This document shows, in pieces, positions 47,907 to 60,900 of a stretch of 64,000 nucleotides of DNA. Both the position numbers and the translations under genes were made by a program. Within the stretch, counting starts at the first letter, position 1, and each line of letters opens with the position of its first letter. This DNA comes from Poronia punctata (lineage: Eukaryota > Ascomycota > Sordariomycetes > Xylariales > Xylariaceae): the NCBI GenBank assembly GCA_022579005.1, contig MU401607.1:32706-96705 (forward strand), written 5' to 3'. The notes under the pieces were generated by a model, which saw nothing but the letters and a program-made list of their open reading frames with translations, searched no databases and was not told where the DNA came from.

Positions 47907-48293
47907 ATGCAATACTCCATCCAAACCCTCGCCATCCTAGGCCTAACAGCCTTCACATCCCTAACCTCCGCCCAAGCCGTAGCCTTCGGCCAACAGCTCC
48001 AGAACAACGACCAGACCAACCACTGGGTAGCCTGGACCGAGGGCGAACACGCCTGCCCCGGAATGCAAGTCCTATCCAAGCTCACCGACACGCCCTGCGG
48101 CCACGGCTTCTCGTTGGGAGAGGTCAGATATCAATTCAGCGGCTGCCCCGACGAGGCCGGAACCCCGCCTACCGTCCTCCTCGACTCCGGCGGTCTGCAG
48201 ATCGGTGGCTGCAAGCCTGCTTCCGATAAGATTAATTGCCATGATGGGCTCCATGATATCGTCAAGTGGGGTGTTTGCGAGATTGTCAACTAA
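47907..48293 (+). CDS. Small secreted cysteine-rich protein, 128 aa (effector candidate)
   Basis: A single exon starting at CACC-ATG. Residues 1-22 form a classical signal peptide ending S-A-Q-A. The mature part, about 106 aa, contains six cysteines (A-C-P-G, P-C-G-H-G, G-C-P-D-E, G-C-K-P, N-C-H-D and V-C-E), enough for three disulfides, with many Gly, Asp and Gln. The compact, strand-rich look and lack of enzyme motifs fit an apoplastic secreted protein or candidate effector. I do not recognise a family. It has a TATA box and a pyrimidine/CA-rich leader, suggesting regulated, strong expression. Confidence 0.75.
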   Translation: MQYSIQTLAILGLTAFTSLTSAQAVAFGQQLQNNDQTNHWVAWTEGEHACPGMQVLSKLTDTPCGHGFSLGEVRYQFSGCPDEAGTPPTVLLDSGGLQIGGCKPASDKINCHDGLHDIVKWGVCEIVN

Positions 48294-49613
48294 AGAAACA
48301 CCATCTATTTTTCCCGAAAACGGCGTATTAGATTTGGGTGGATGGATAGAAGAATGTTGGATATTGTGTAAAAGAGAAGGGAAGGAAAGAGGGGGGGAGG
48401 GGAAGAAAAGGGGTGTTATTTTGAATACATAATTCCCTCCGTTGCCATGTTTTCAACTCTACATCATTGATATATATCTATACAAACCGTTTTTCCTTCT
48501 TCCCCCTGAAGAATCTATTAAAATTGCTTTAACCCACTTACGAAACCATCATGTTTGTCTTCTTGTCTTGTGCACATTTTTCGAAGCTAACCTACCAATG
48601 ATAAACAAACAAACATTCTTTCCTCCAAACTTGATATTTGCATAATGTCAAGTAGGTACTCGTAAAACATATATAGAACCCCCCCTTTGACCATAGGATT
48701 TATTCGTTTTCCTGCACTACCTACCTACTTACTTCACTTGACCCAGTTTCTAGCTGACCAAGTCTTTTGAGTATGTTTGAGTGTCCCAGTCGCAGTCGCA
48801 GTCGCAGTCTCAGTCTCTACTCGACCTTGCCTCACCCGCTTGCGTCACCGGCAGTTGATTGATCCTAACTTGGACAAACAAGGGTCATCAGCTATCATGT
48901 CCAGAAAAACAAGGTGAAAAAGCCGAAAGGCCCCGCAGACCGTGGGACTCGATGAGCTTGATAACCCCTATTCTTCACCAAGTATATGTTTTGTTTGGAC
49001 AAAGAGTTTACCGAGAAGTAGGTATTTGAGACTATTGTATCATAGTATCCAGCTCAGGAGAAAAATCTTTTTTTTATGAAAGAGTATACCATCGGTCTCT
49101 TTCCCGTGTGCGTACTTGCAGACTAGCTGCTCGATATTTCGGGGATTGTGAGGAGTGATGATGTCGGATATAAAGGCAAATGCAGTTCAATCTTCTGACT
49201 TAACCAAGAGGAGACCTAGGGTAAACCAGCTCAACTTGATATAGCATAGACAATCTACAACAAGGTGAATAAATAGAATGGTAAAGTCGAACTTTCCGAG
49301 CTTTTGGTCTACTATCGAATTAGCCTAGATCAATACCGACACGACAGTCTCTCAACCTCAGATGTCACTGGACAAGAAGCCACGGTAAGTTTACTTGTGT
49401 GTGTAGACTCTTAAGTTTAGTCTACGAGTAGGTTGGCCGTTGGTAGGTCATACACGCATATTCTATTGCTGGAACCCGGCGTCTGATGACATTGGCGACA
49501 ATACTCGCAGACAATATATCTAAGCATGAGCCACATGATAGTTCTCATGTCACTCGCTACCTACGAGGAATATCCAGGGTACTCTTTGATAATATATGGC
49601 ATTCCTTGAGAAC
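48294..49613. other. Intergenic sequence, nothing recognised
   Basis: No supported gene. It contains short GTCGCA repeats (48,790-48,808) and the octamer at 48,657 and 49,423. It lies between two convergent 3' ends. Confidence 0.5.
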
Positions 49614-51032
49614 CTATTCAAGTCTCAATGGCTCAAAATCCGCCTTCCTCGTATTCTCTTCAGATGGTCCCACGTAGATGGTGTGATTGGGGTTCGTAAA
49701 ACCGTTGAAAGCCGTATTACAAACCGTAGAATAGGCTGCAAACTTGATTAGTTTCATCAAATCAAAGGAGTAGGTGTCTAACCCTCCTATCGGCTTTAGA
49801 CTTACCTCCCATATCCTTGAAAACGAGCCAATCCCCAACATTGACTTCACGATCAAGCGCGCACTCCTTATTAATGCAATCGTTCAAATCGCAAGTCCGA
49901 CCCCACAACGAGCACTTGAACGGCCCCTCATGACCTGAATCATGCCATTCTCCATTCTCGAGCACGACACCAACCGGCGTGTAGCTCCAGCTAACGAATA
50001 GCTTATTGTTGAAGCTACTGTATATACCGTCGTTGATATACAGACGCGTGGGCGGCTCATTCCCGAATGTAGCCGCGTTCTTCCGTATCGCCATCACTTT
50101 AACCGCCAAAAAGAAAGGTCTGGAGGAGAAGAGCGTGCCCGGCTCGGCGAGAAGGCGTTCAACGCCGTCGGGGATGGCGCCAGAGGCTTTGACCCCCGCG
50201 GCAATCTCTTCAAAGGTGGCATCCGTGTAGCCACCACCCATGTCAAGTATAGTCGGGTTCAGGCCTATTTCTCGGGCGTGATGGAAGACTTCGGCTGCGT
50301 CTTTGATGGCTTTTATATATCCTTTGGATGAGACAGCAACACAAGGAGCTGTTTTCTTTTAATTAAGTAGGTGAACCAAAAAGAATGATATTGCGACGCA
50401 AGGTACTTACCTGCGTGGAAACTGGCACCAGCCAGATTCATGCCCAACTCCTTGACCAACCCGACGATACGTCGGAAATCATCCCGACAGGCACCAAACT
50501 TAGTCCCCAGCGGATCGGCATTAGTAGGGTCATCAGCAAAGACGCGGAGCATGAGATGGCATCTGGGGTAATGTTGATGTATCTTCCGAAGCTCATCCTC
50601 GTTATCAAAAGTGATTAGTCGGACGCCTCGTTTACGACAATGCTCTATAAACGACGCGGGCTTGCACGGATGAGTGAAGATGATTCTTTTTACGGGGATA
50701 TCTAGGGAAAGAACGAGGTCGACTTCGTAGGGAGAGGCACAGTCGAAGCCAGATCCGCAGGATGCCAGAGTTTTTATTAGACCTTTGTCATTGTTGCTTT
50801 TTACCGCTACGCAAGTGAAGTTAGATTTTGACTATTGGAAGAAGATTGATGACATACCGTAGAACGGAGTGACGTCGGGAAGAGCCTTTTTCAACGTATC
50901 CCATTTACGAACGACATCGTCCATGTCCCCGACGTAGAACGAGGCCTCTGGATCTAGCGCCCCGGCGGACTCGCTCTGGAGGAGCTTGACATGGCTCACA
51001 AAAGCTTCCTTTACAGCTGAGGAGATAGCCAT
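49614..51032 (-). CDS. Ornithine decarboxylase-like PLP enzyme, divergent active site
   Basis: Four exons: 51,032-50,858, 50,806-50,411, 50,348-49,806 and 49,735-49,614. Introns are 51, 62 and 70 bp with GTATGT or GTAAGT donors, and all phases match, giving 411 aa. It belongs to the fold-III (alanine-racemase-type) decarboxylases: P-F-Y-A-V-K-S-N carries the PLP lysine (K61), then G-F-D-C-A-S, I-I-F-T-H-P-C-K, F-H (H189), D-M-G-G-G-Y (226-231) and W-G-R-T-C-D (C343, D344), followed by A-F-N-G-F. Eukaryotic ornithine decarboxylase makes putrescine. Here the phosphate-binding E-P-G-R reads E-P-G-T (259-262) and the H-V-G-S-G loop reads H-A-A-P-C at the exon 2/3 junction. Either the substrate or activity has changed, or this is an accessory paralogue rather than the housekeeping enzyme. 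It ends about 25 residues shorter than typical. Confidence 0.82.
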
Positions 51033-54000
51033 GACACTGCGTCCACGATTAATGATATTTCTCTATAAGTGTAAAAGTGTATTCAAAATTGACGCCTGTT
51101 TGATTGTACGATGCAGAAATAATACCAACATCTTAACTACAAATATAATCGAATGTAAAAGGAGACCCTACCTTTTTCTATACATCATAACACATACTCG
51201 TAGTCTATCCTGGATGTGAAATATTTTGAGCGGCTTCAGCTGGCCAAATTTGCATATGCTTTTAAACTATACTCGTACAGAGACCGTACCTTCTCAACGA
51301 GGCCTTACCGCTAGATTATTGACATCATCCGAGTAAATAGCACCTGCCCATATCCGTATCGGTACGTAATAGGTACATGTTTTGTGTCACACGGAAATGC
51401 ACGCTAGGTTAAGTGATAAACAATAGTCTGACAGGGCGGTAAGTTGGATCAAGACGAGGATCGAAAGTCCTATATGGATTCGTGCCAACGCAGCAGTAAC
51501 GTACGAGTAGGTGGGCCGCACTATCATCGGTGATATCCCTAACCTACTTGTACACTGAGTAGTACGGATATGAGTGCCAGGGCTAGGTATATAAGTAGAG
51601 ATACTGGGATTAGATGGAGGCTGTTACGAGTAGATTTTGTTCTATAAACATGATCTCTTGATGCCAGGTTAGATTAATCTAAGGTTACATGTACATTGCG
51701 AAGCTCACCTTCTACCCGGAAACCCTTCTTATTATAAGTTCTCGTTACCATTTGACATTTCACTGCATGGACTGAACCAATCGGGCTGTCCCCACCACTC
51801 AGGGGTAGTGGAGTACAGGTCCCAAGATATCTAATCTACAACCTAGTCTAGCCTAGATTGTGTTGCATTGCGTCACATCGTGCATTGCAGACTGAGCGAT
51901 TGTTGGGTAATCGACCCTGGCTTGCCCTAGCTTCACCACGCGTACGAGTATATTGCTTTTTGTTGTCATCTGTATACACGTACATTCGCAGTTCACCGCA
52001 AGACTATCAGATCTCACCAATTTGCCAAATTGTCATACTCTTTGAACATGGCTCTTGTTCCTCTCCACGGGAAGTGATAGATGAGGATGCTTAACTTTCA
52101 AACGCCAGTGTTTACCCCCAAGATTTAGTAGTTTCGTACAGCGAAGCATACCTAATCCAGTTCATGAGGTACGAGTAAGCCGAAAAGATGATGTTTATCA
52201 AGTGTTAGGCACAGGTGGTCGACAGGGATCATTTTCACCTTTTCCTTCTTTCCCATTTTTATTAGAGTCAAATACGAGTATGTTGTCTGCGCCATGCATC
52301 GGTAACCCCTGCACCCATGCCACTCCGTATTTATCGGACCTAAATGGTAATTGCCGATATATTCGTGTCGTGTCCCTGCCATCCAGGCTCTCTTGTCTTC
52401 AGATCCTATGAACAGAAATGGTCCGTTGAAGCGGCCTTCATCGGGGTCTTGCACATCTAAACGAAATTTCATTTATAGGTTAGAATTCCCGGCGACTACC
52501 TACCTACACATCAGGTCGAAAGGCCCAAATCGAGAACGACAAGTGTTCGGCCTTCCAAAGCGTTCATGTTTCAAATGTTCCGGCCGCACGACAACAAATA
52601 ATCTTGGCTCGATTAACTGACTAGTTTATCCAAGGCGAGGTCATGGAATTCCGATCGAGGCGCTGTCTCCTACCACGAAGATGAGTGTTTTATTCTGTTA
52701 GAGGCAGCAGCCGGTTGGTCCTTGCTTCTAAGCCTCGAGGTAGCAAGCTCTTATAGCTAACAAGCCATAAAACGTCGCGTCGCCGGTGCTGTCTTTATAC
52801 AAAGGATTATTTTTATCGGAAAAGGAAATAATCCCTTTGAGAAACTGGATATTTCCCGGTTGCAGGCACCAGATAATGCTTGGCAGCAAGTTTTATACGG
52901 CGACCCTCCCATAAATTCACACCATCAGCGCGAGGAAAGGCAAGGGCGGTGGAAACTATCGACAGGAAAATTGGGAGGATGCCAGAAGAACAGCATAAAA
53001 GTGGACATAAACACAAAGATCAACTCAAGCTTTGATATCCATTGGGAAATACCTTGGATGGAATTACATAGACGAGCAAATGCAATTTGGACAAAGGCAG
53101 GCATGTGACTGAAGAAGTGATTGATGGAGGTCTGAGGTCTCTTCCTTTTTATGAGGCTGGGAGTCGGGAGACTCGAGAGAGCCACGGTCCGTACCGTCGT
53201 TGTCTGTCCGGGGGAAATGGCCGCGCTCACTCATCAGAGTCAGTTATATCGCTTTTAAACCGCCGGTCTACAGCAGCCTGCCATTGCATACTTGGAGAGT
53301 AGGGTGTCCTCGGAAGATTGCCTGCAGTCTCCTAACGAGTATGTGCATGCAATCTGAGCATTTGTGGCTGGATATACCAGTTTCAATCACCAGCCACATA
53401 TCATCACTTGTGTGGCTCGAGCTTGAAAAGGGGCGCAGGAAAGCTTTCGGTATCCACTTCTTATTCAAATACCTACCCTTCTTTGCCGCGATGCCACATA
53501 CAGCTTACACGTACTACGTGTCGTATGGAATTCGTCTGCTCCGATTTGCAGGATAGAGCATATTGATTATATATCGGATGCGTTCAAGTTATCCTTGCAT
53601 ATAGTTAACTTCACGGCAAGCACTCGCCAGACAGGTGATCTGGCCAAGGAGATCAAGGGGTCTTCCCCTGATGGCGCTAAATAGTTTTTGCGAGTGTTTT
53701 AAGAACTACCGTATTCGAGATCGTATACAGATTAGCTAACAAGCTAACTAATCCATTTATAGGATAGTCTCAGCTATTAGGTCGGATTTGAAGATTCGGG
53801 CGCTTTCATATCCGTTTCTTTATTGCAGATATTATCAATCCCGTTGGGCAAGGGCTTTCTATACAGATACACGTATATCTAACAGCTATCCATGAGCAGG
53901 TATAGACTGGTTACGTCAGATCTTTTGCAGGAATCAAATAGGCCCTTTGTGACTGGTGCCGTTGGTAGAGATGCATATCTGAAATGCAAATCTGAGACAC

Positions 54001-54384
54001 GTGCGCTTGACCGGATTGGTCCTAGCCTCCAGCTGATTGGTATCTTGGGCCCATATTAAAGATCCGCCACGGGACCTAGTAGGTAATTGAAATGTAGTAA
54101 TTGTCATTCTTCGGAAAACTCTAGTTCCGTAACATACGATTGCTACAAGGTGACGACGATTACCTGCAAAGCCGAGACTCGCATGCACAGCCGCTTGTTT
54201 GCAAACATACCTTTATTTAAACGAGCCATCGCACCGTCGCGCCATTTTAACCGTTCCTGAAAGGCTAGGGCTGGTCAAAACAACGGATTGCCTCATAAAA
54301 GCAAAGAAGAAAACGCGACCGATTGACAGCAGCTGGTTGAAAAGTTCTGTCAATCTTCCGTAGCGCGTTCAACCCTAAATCATA
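51033..54384. promoter_or_regulatory. Divergent intergenic region, 3.3 kb
   Basis: It lies between the decarboxylase and sterol reductase genes, which point away from each other. The octamer TACGAGTA/TACTCGTA occurs seven times between 51,195 and 52,280. One TCGTATA, the core of the yeast sterol-response element bound by Upc2, is at 53,721-53,727, about 660 bp before the sterol reductase start; a 7-mer can occur by chance. Frames of 60-118 codons on both strands overlap and match nothing I know. Confidence 0.45.
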
Positions 54385-55949
54385 ATGGCGCCTCATCGCT
54401 ATGAGTTCTGCGGCCCGTAAGTCACTATCTACATTTCACTTGTATGCTTATTTTCATCATCATGTCATCGCTAACTCTATTCTAGGCCGGGTGCTGCTGG
54501 CATCGTGTTTGGACTGCCGATACTTCTGTACACATTCGCGTTTGTCTGCAACGACATCTCTGGCTGCCCCGCGCCTTCGCTGCTCCAGCCAAGCACCTTC
54601 ACGCTTGAAAAGCTCAAGGCTGAGGTAGGGTGGCCTGGTATCAGCGGTCTTGGCAGCTGGGAGGCTACTGGTGTCACACTCGCATACCATTTCTTCAGCC
54701 TACTCTTATGGAAACTTCTCCCAGCGGAAGAAGTGCTAGGCACTAAGCTGGTAGAACATGGCCGCCCGTTGAAGTATTACCTGAACTGTAAGGCCCTCCC
54801 TACCCTCTTTAACTCTACGGAACCCTCGTCTAATCGGTAACCTCAGCCTTTTCGGCCACCCTGGTACACTTTGCCATCTGCGCCGTCGGTACTTACCTGA
54901 AAGGTGCCGACTTCATCGTTTGGACTTACATCACAGACAATTACATTCAGCTGCTCACCGCCAACATGATCATCACCGTGCTACTCTCCATTTTCGTCTA
55001 CGTCAAGAGCTTCAGCGTCGATACAAACTATCCGAACAAGGATATGCGTGAGCTTGCCGCCGGTGGACATACAGGAAACATCATGTACGATTTCTTCATC
55101 GGCCGAGAACTTAATCCTCGCGTCACCTTGCCCATCTTTGGCGAGATCGATCTCAAGACGTTTTGCGAAATGCGACAAGGCTTGACCGGTTGGATCCTGT
55201 TGGATTTGGCCTTCATTGCCAAGCAATACCGTTCTTATGGCTATGTCTCTGACAGCATCCTCTTCGTCACCGCCTTCCAGGCCTTTTACGTGCTCGACGG
55301 ACAATATTCCGAGGCCGGTATCATGACCATGATGGACATTACTACAGACGGGTTCGGCTACATGTTGGCTTTTGGTGACCTCGTCTGGGTCCCGTTCTTG
55401 TACTCGACCCAGACACGCTACCTGTCCGTGTATCCTGTCCAGCTCGGATGGTCAGGGGTTGCCGCCGCCAGTGCTATCTTTGCCGTTGGTCTATATATCT
55501 TCCGAGCCGCCAACAACCAAAAGAGTCTCTTCCGGAAGAACCCCAGCGACCCCAAGGTGGCCAATTTCTCTTATATCCAGACGAAGCGCGGTACCAAACT
55601 GCTCACTGCTGGCTGGTGGGGCAAGTCGCGTCACATCAACTACTTTGGAGACTGGCTGCAGGCCTCGCCCTTCAGTCTACCCACTGGCATTGCCGGTTAC
55701 TCCATTCTCACGGCCGGCAGTGCCATTGCGACCTCACACGCCGCCACGATGCTTGACGGCCGCGTCGTCGTTCAGGATCAGGCAAGGGGATGGGGCATGC
55801 TCTTCACCTACTTTTACGTACTTTACTTTGGCATTCTTCTCGTCCACCGCGAGGGCCGAGACGATTACGCGTGTGCGAAAAAGTACGGCGAAGACTGGGC
55901 CAAGTATAAGAAGCAAGTCAAGTATCACATCATTCCTTATGTGTACTAA
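54385..55949 (+). CDS. ERG24: Delta(14)-sterol reductase (ERG24/erg-3 type)
   Basis: Three exons: 54,385-54,416, 54,486-54,787 and 54,847-55,949. Introns of 69 bp (GTAAGT...GCTAACT...CTAG) and 59 bp (GTAAGG...TCAG) join in phase to give 478 aa, close to the usual length in filamentous ascomycetes. It is a multi-pass ER membrane protein of the ERG4/ERG24 family. G-R-E-L-N-P-R (197-203) and R-H-I-N-Y-F-G-D-W (373-381) are family signatures, and the C-terminus L-L-V-H-R-E-G-R-D-D...K-Y-G-E-D-W...I-I-P-Y-V-Y is typical of C-14/C-7 sterol reductases. It reduces the C14-C15 double bond formed after C14-demethylation in ergosterol synthesis, using NADPH, and is the target class of morpholine fungicides. 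ERG4-type C-24 reductase is the main alternative. The first exon is only 32 bases, so automated annotation may miss the start. Confidence 0.85.
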
Positions 55950-56432
55950 GCTGTTATCGATACCACACCCTTTGTTTCCAATAGCGTGTTCATTCATTCG
56001 AGGGCAGCGGCTTCTGGAAAGAGGATGTATCGACCAAGGTGTGCGGAATTGGGCACATGGAAAAGTTTGAGTAGCCGGCAGACGGGAACTTTTACTCTTG
56101 TATTTCTCGTTTAGAAGTAACGAGCACCTATTAATTAATAATAATCATGCGTGTGTCGCTAGCGACGTCTATTTTGAGTTGAATAGATGACAAAATGGAT
56201 AACATGACGCCCCATTTCCTTCTTCTTGTTCTTCTATTCCGCTTCTCTGCGCACCCCACGTGGCATCGCGTTAAATTTAGGTCTCTTGTTGCAGTCGTGG
56301 TAAGCCGAATGAGGCAGGTATGAGTGAAAATCTTCTGGCGCGACCGTCTAGAAGCTGATAAGTGGACTCGGTCATAAACTCGCCGAGGAAAAAGCCGGTA
56401 AGAAATTCCTTTTCTATGTTGCCTTGTGTTAA

Positions 56433-56464
<32 letters not shown>

Positions 56465-56823
56465 ACAATTTTGATAAGAGAGCGTGTAGGTGGGTAAGTG
56501 AGTAAGTAAAGAGTAGGTATAGCCTGATCACAAGGCGGTTGATCTTGTGGCTGGAAAGACTATATAGGACAGGGTGGCGAAAGTAGGCAGGTGAAATGAA
56601 TGCAATGTGGCTGACCTCAGCAAGATTTGAATTGAATGAATGACCACTAGGTACTTTGTACGTGTACGCGCCATCCATGATGAACCTTATATGCGCATTA
56701 CATTACTGTCATCTTGGGCATACGGATTTAAAAGTTGTCTTGGAAGTACAATTTAAAGGGAAAGGAAAGAGGAGTTGTTGTAAAGTTGAACAGGATGACC
56801 AAATAAAAAAAAAGATAGATAGA
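55950..56823. other. 3' flank of the sterol reductase up to island 3
   Basis: No gene. It holds a 27-base poly-T run (56,433-56,459) and a short GATA repeat just before the repeat boundary at 56,824. Confidence 0.6.
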
Positions 56824-57947
56824 TGTGCTTCTGGTCCTACGGTGCTAACGTGGTTTAACGTACTAATTAAAGTACGTAAACTTGTGTTAATTAGTATAGA
56901 AAACCTGTTAATATATTATATATAAAGTAAAACAAAAAAAAAGTATTTAAAGGTTTAAAATATATAAAATATAAGTAAATACTATACTTAGTACTTACTT
57001 TTAATTGTTTTATATTATTTTTTATATATTAGTACTTTTATTTTATATAGTTTACTTATTTTTATAACTAGTAAATTTATATTACTTTTTTTACTAGCAT
57101 AATTATTTTTAATTACGTTTTTATATTTTTTATTACTATTATAAACTTTGCTACTGCTTTAATTACTTTAATTAATTTTAGCTAATATTAATAGTTTTTT
57201 TTTATTTTACTATAGCATTATTTTGCTTATATATTATAAGCTTTTTATAAAATAGCTATTTTTTAAGTATATTAAAAATAAATTAGTACTATTATATTTA
57301 TTTATTAATACTATGCTTTTTAAGCTTTAAAGTTAGTATATATTGTTTAAGTAATAATTAATAATTATTTAAAAGCTATTATAAAAAAGTTTAGCTTTAT
57401 GCGCTTATTGCTATATTTATAATATTTAATTTTTAGTGCTATAAATATAAATTAAACTTTTTTTTTTTTGCAAGTAAGCTTAAATTTAGTTTTAAAATGC
57501 TATTATACTATTATATTACTAGCATACTATTAGTGCTTTATAATAAAGCGCTAGCTTTTTTTATACTTTTTACTTTTTTTTTTTAATTAGTTTATAAGTA
57601 TATTTAGCATATTTTATAGCGTTTATATTTTAAAGCAGCTTAGTATTAAATAAAAAAAAATAACTACTATAGCTACTAAGCTTAAATACTTAATTATACG
57701 TTTATATTATAAAAATAAATAAAGCAAATAAATTATAATACTAGTTTATTATAGCTTTATAAAGTATAATTTTTTTAAAGTTTTTATTAACTTTTTTAAC
57801 TTTACTATTACTTTATAAATATAATAGCATTATAAGCTTAAAAATAAACTTATTAAATTTATACTATTTTATTAATTTTGCACTTATAAAGCTAGCACTA
57901 TTATTATAAATTTATTTTTTTAAAAATTTAAAAGTATAGCTTATTTT
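56824..57947 (+). repeat. Direct repeat of more than 1.1 kb, copy 1
   Basis: Aligns with 62,880-64,000, drifting from an offset of 6,056 to 6,053 bp because of a few small indels. Differences are almost all C/T or G/A. It starts TGTGCTTCTGG, consistent with an LTR beginning TG; the second copy has TATACTTTTAG. Confidence 0.85.
56858..56877. repeat. Short inverted repeat near the element end
   Basis: ACGTAC and GTACGT arms of 6 bases around an 8-base loop, 34 bp inside the repeat boundary. In the second copy the left arm has decayed by transitions (ATATAC) while the right arm is intact. Confidence 0.5.
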
Positions 57948-60900
57948 TATTATTAAAAGCTTAATATTAACAAATCTTATACTTAGTATAATTTTTGCTT
58001 TTACTTATAATATAGCATATTTAATATAAATAAGCACATTTTAGTTGCTTATATATATATAGTTTATTATTTACTTTATAAGCAGCGCTAGTAAAATAAT
58101 TAACTATAAGTTAAGTAGTTAAATTATTAGCAACTTTATAAGTTAATATAAAGTATATTTTGCTATAACTTACTATATAATAAAAACTATTTTAAAATAT
58201 TAAAAAGCTTTGCTTATTTTATAAGTTAAAATGCTAACACTTAAGTAGCTAAAATACTTATATAATTTATAACTTTTTTATATTAAATTTTTAAATTTAA
58301 ATATTTTAAGTAGTAATACTACTTAGCTTATAGTGCTTATAGTATATAAAAGCTTACTAAAAACGTATTAAAAGTACTATACTTTATAAAAGCGTTTTTT
58401 ATATATTATAAAGTGCTTATAGCTTTATTTAAAGTTAATATTTTTAAGCAAATTTAAGCTATATTAAATATGCTTAAAAATAGCTTATAAATTAAGTTTA
58501 TTAAGTTATTATAATAATATTACTTTTAGTGCTACTTTATTATTAGCTATAGCTTTTTTAAGCTTTAATAGTTAGTTAGCTAATATATTTGCTTTGCTTA
58601 GCTTATATATTATTTAAACTTTATAATATTTTATAGCATTAAAAAATTAAACTATTTATATAAGTTGCTTTGCTTTTATTTAAATAAGTATTAGTAACTA
58701 ATAATTTATTTAAACTATTATATTGCTACTTTTAACTTAGTAATGCTAATATTATAAGCTAAGTATAATAGTAAAAAGTTTACGTTTTTATATAAAGTAT
58801 TAAAACTGCGTTTTTATAAGCTTTTTAAAGTAGTAAGCTATAAAGTATAGTAATAATTTTATATTATATAAATAAAGCTATATTAAGCAAGCTTTAATAT
58901 ATAAGCTATTTAAATTAAAGTTAATAATAAATAAAAGTTATTAATTAAAACTTTAAACTATAAGCATTATAGTAATAGCTATATAAATTTTATACTATAC
59001 TTTTTATACTTTTAATAATAGTATTACTAGCATATTTTTTAAGCTACTTAAAAAAGTAATTAAAAGTGCTAAATAATATATAAAGTAGTATATAAAGTGC
59101 TTAAAGTATTTTATAGCGTTTATAAACGCTTAAATTTTAGTTATAATTTATAATATTAAATATTTAAGCACTATAAATACTTTAGCTAAATTAGCTTTAA
59201 TTTTGTTAGTAAATATATAAAAGCTTAAAAAAACGCTTTTATAAACAAATATAAAGCACTTTTATATATTAATTATTATTTTATATTTTATAAAGCAAGC
59301 AAATACTTTATAGCAGCGTTTATAAAGTTATTTAATTAAATTTTTTTAAATATAAATATTATTTAAAAAGCTAGTAAACTATTTATAATACTTTTTAAGT
59401 ATTTTTTAAATTAGCGCTTAAAACGTTATAAATACGTTATATAGCTTAAATAGCATAATAAGCTACTTATAAATACTAAATAATATTATAAATACAGTTT
59501 TTTTACAATTTTTTTTATAAACTTTAATATATTAAAAGCTATTTTTTAAGTTAATAAAAATATACTATTAGTAGCTAATAGCATGCTAAACCTTATTTTA
59601 TACGTTTAAAAGCAAGTATATATACTTTTAAGTTTATTTATTAACTTTTTAAAAATTATAGTATATATGCTATATAACTTTTTTATTATATTTAAAAAAG
59701 TTTTTATTTAGTATAGTAACTTTTAAAGCTTTTTTTAAAGTTAAAAGCGCTAATAATCTTTATAAACTTTTGCTTTTTTAAATATAAATATTAAAATAAG
59801 CTTTAATAAAGTTATAAAGCATACGTTTTTATAAAAAGCTATACTTTTATAGTAATAGCTTAATAAGTACGTTATTATTAGTATTAATATAGTATTTAAT
59901 TTTAGCTATAATATTTATATATTATTTTTTAAAATTAAATAAGCTTAAAAATTTCTTTATATATTAGTTTAATAACGCTTAAATTTTAAAGTTTTAAAGC
60001 ATTACTTTATACTACTTAACTTTTATTATTAGCTTTATAATACTTAGCATATAAGTTATATTTATTTAAATTAGCTTTAAAATGCTTAAGTAAGCTAATT
60101 TTAAGCTTATAGCTATAATATTATATATTAATATTATTATAAGCTTGCTTTTAAAGTTTATAAATATAATAACTTTAAATTAGCTATATATTATAAATAT
60201 GCTACTTTACTTATAAAACTTTTGCTTACTAATAGTTAATTTACTAAAAAACGTACTATTTTATATTATATTATTAGTTACTAACTATTTACTTAATTTA
60301 TAATTGTTTATATTAATTTATTTTGCTTTAACTTTATAGTTTTTTGCTACTTATAAGCTTTAACTTTTTACTTTATATATTTAGTTTTTATACTAAAAGT
60401 TATAAAGCTTTAGCTATACTATAAAGCTTTTAAAAACATAATAATAAATATATTTATAGTTAAAAAATACTATAAAAGCGCTTTTATTGCTAAGCGTAGC
60501 TTTAAAAATATTATAATAATTAAAATAACTATTATATAACTTTTCTTATTTTAGTTATAATTTATTTATACTTTTATTTTATTAAACTAATAAAATAAAG
60601 CTGTTTTATTAGTTATTTATTACTATAATAGCTTATTTAAAAATATTATACTTTTTATTACTATTAAGCTATTATTTTAGCATAATACTACTTTTACTTT
60701 TTTATTATTTAGCTTATTAGCTTAATAGCTATTAAAATAAGTTTTTTTATATAGTTTTTAGCTACTTATAAGCTTATAAGCTTACTTATATATTATATTT
60801 TTAATAATTACTGCTTAGCCTTTTTTTGCAAGCTTAGTATCTTAGCAGCTTTATATAAATATTTTATTACGTTTTTTTTTAAACTTATAATTAGCTATTA

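Noticed and set aside
52152..52472. 106-codon - strand frame between the decarboxylase and sterol reductase
   Set aside because: No recognised motif and no supporting context; other frames of similar size overlap it.
54460..54743. Antisense frames over exon 2 of the sterol reductase
   Set aside because: They are complementary-strand shadows of a well-supported exon.
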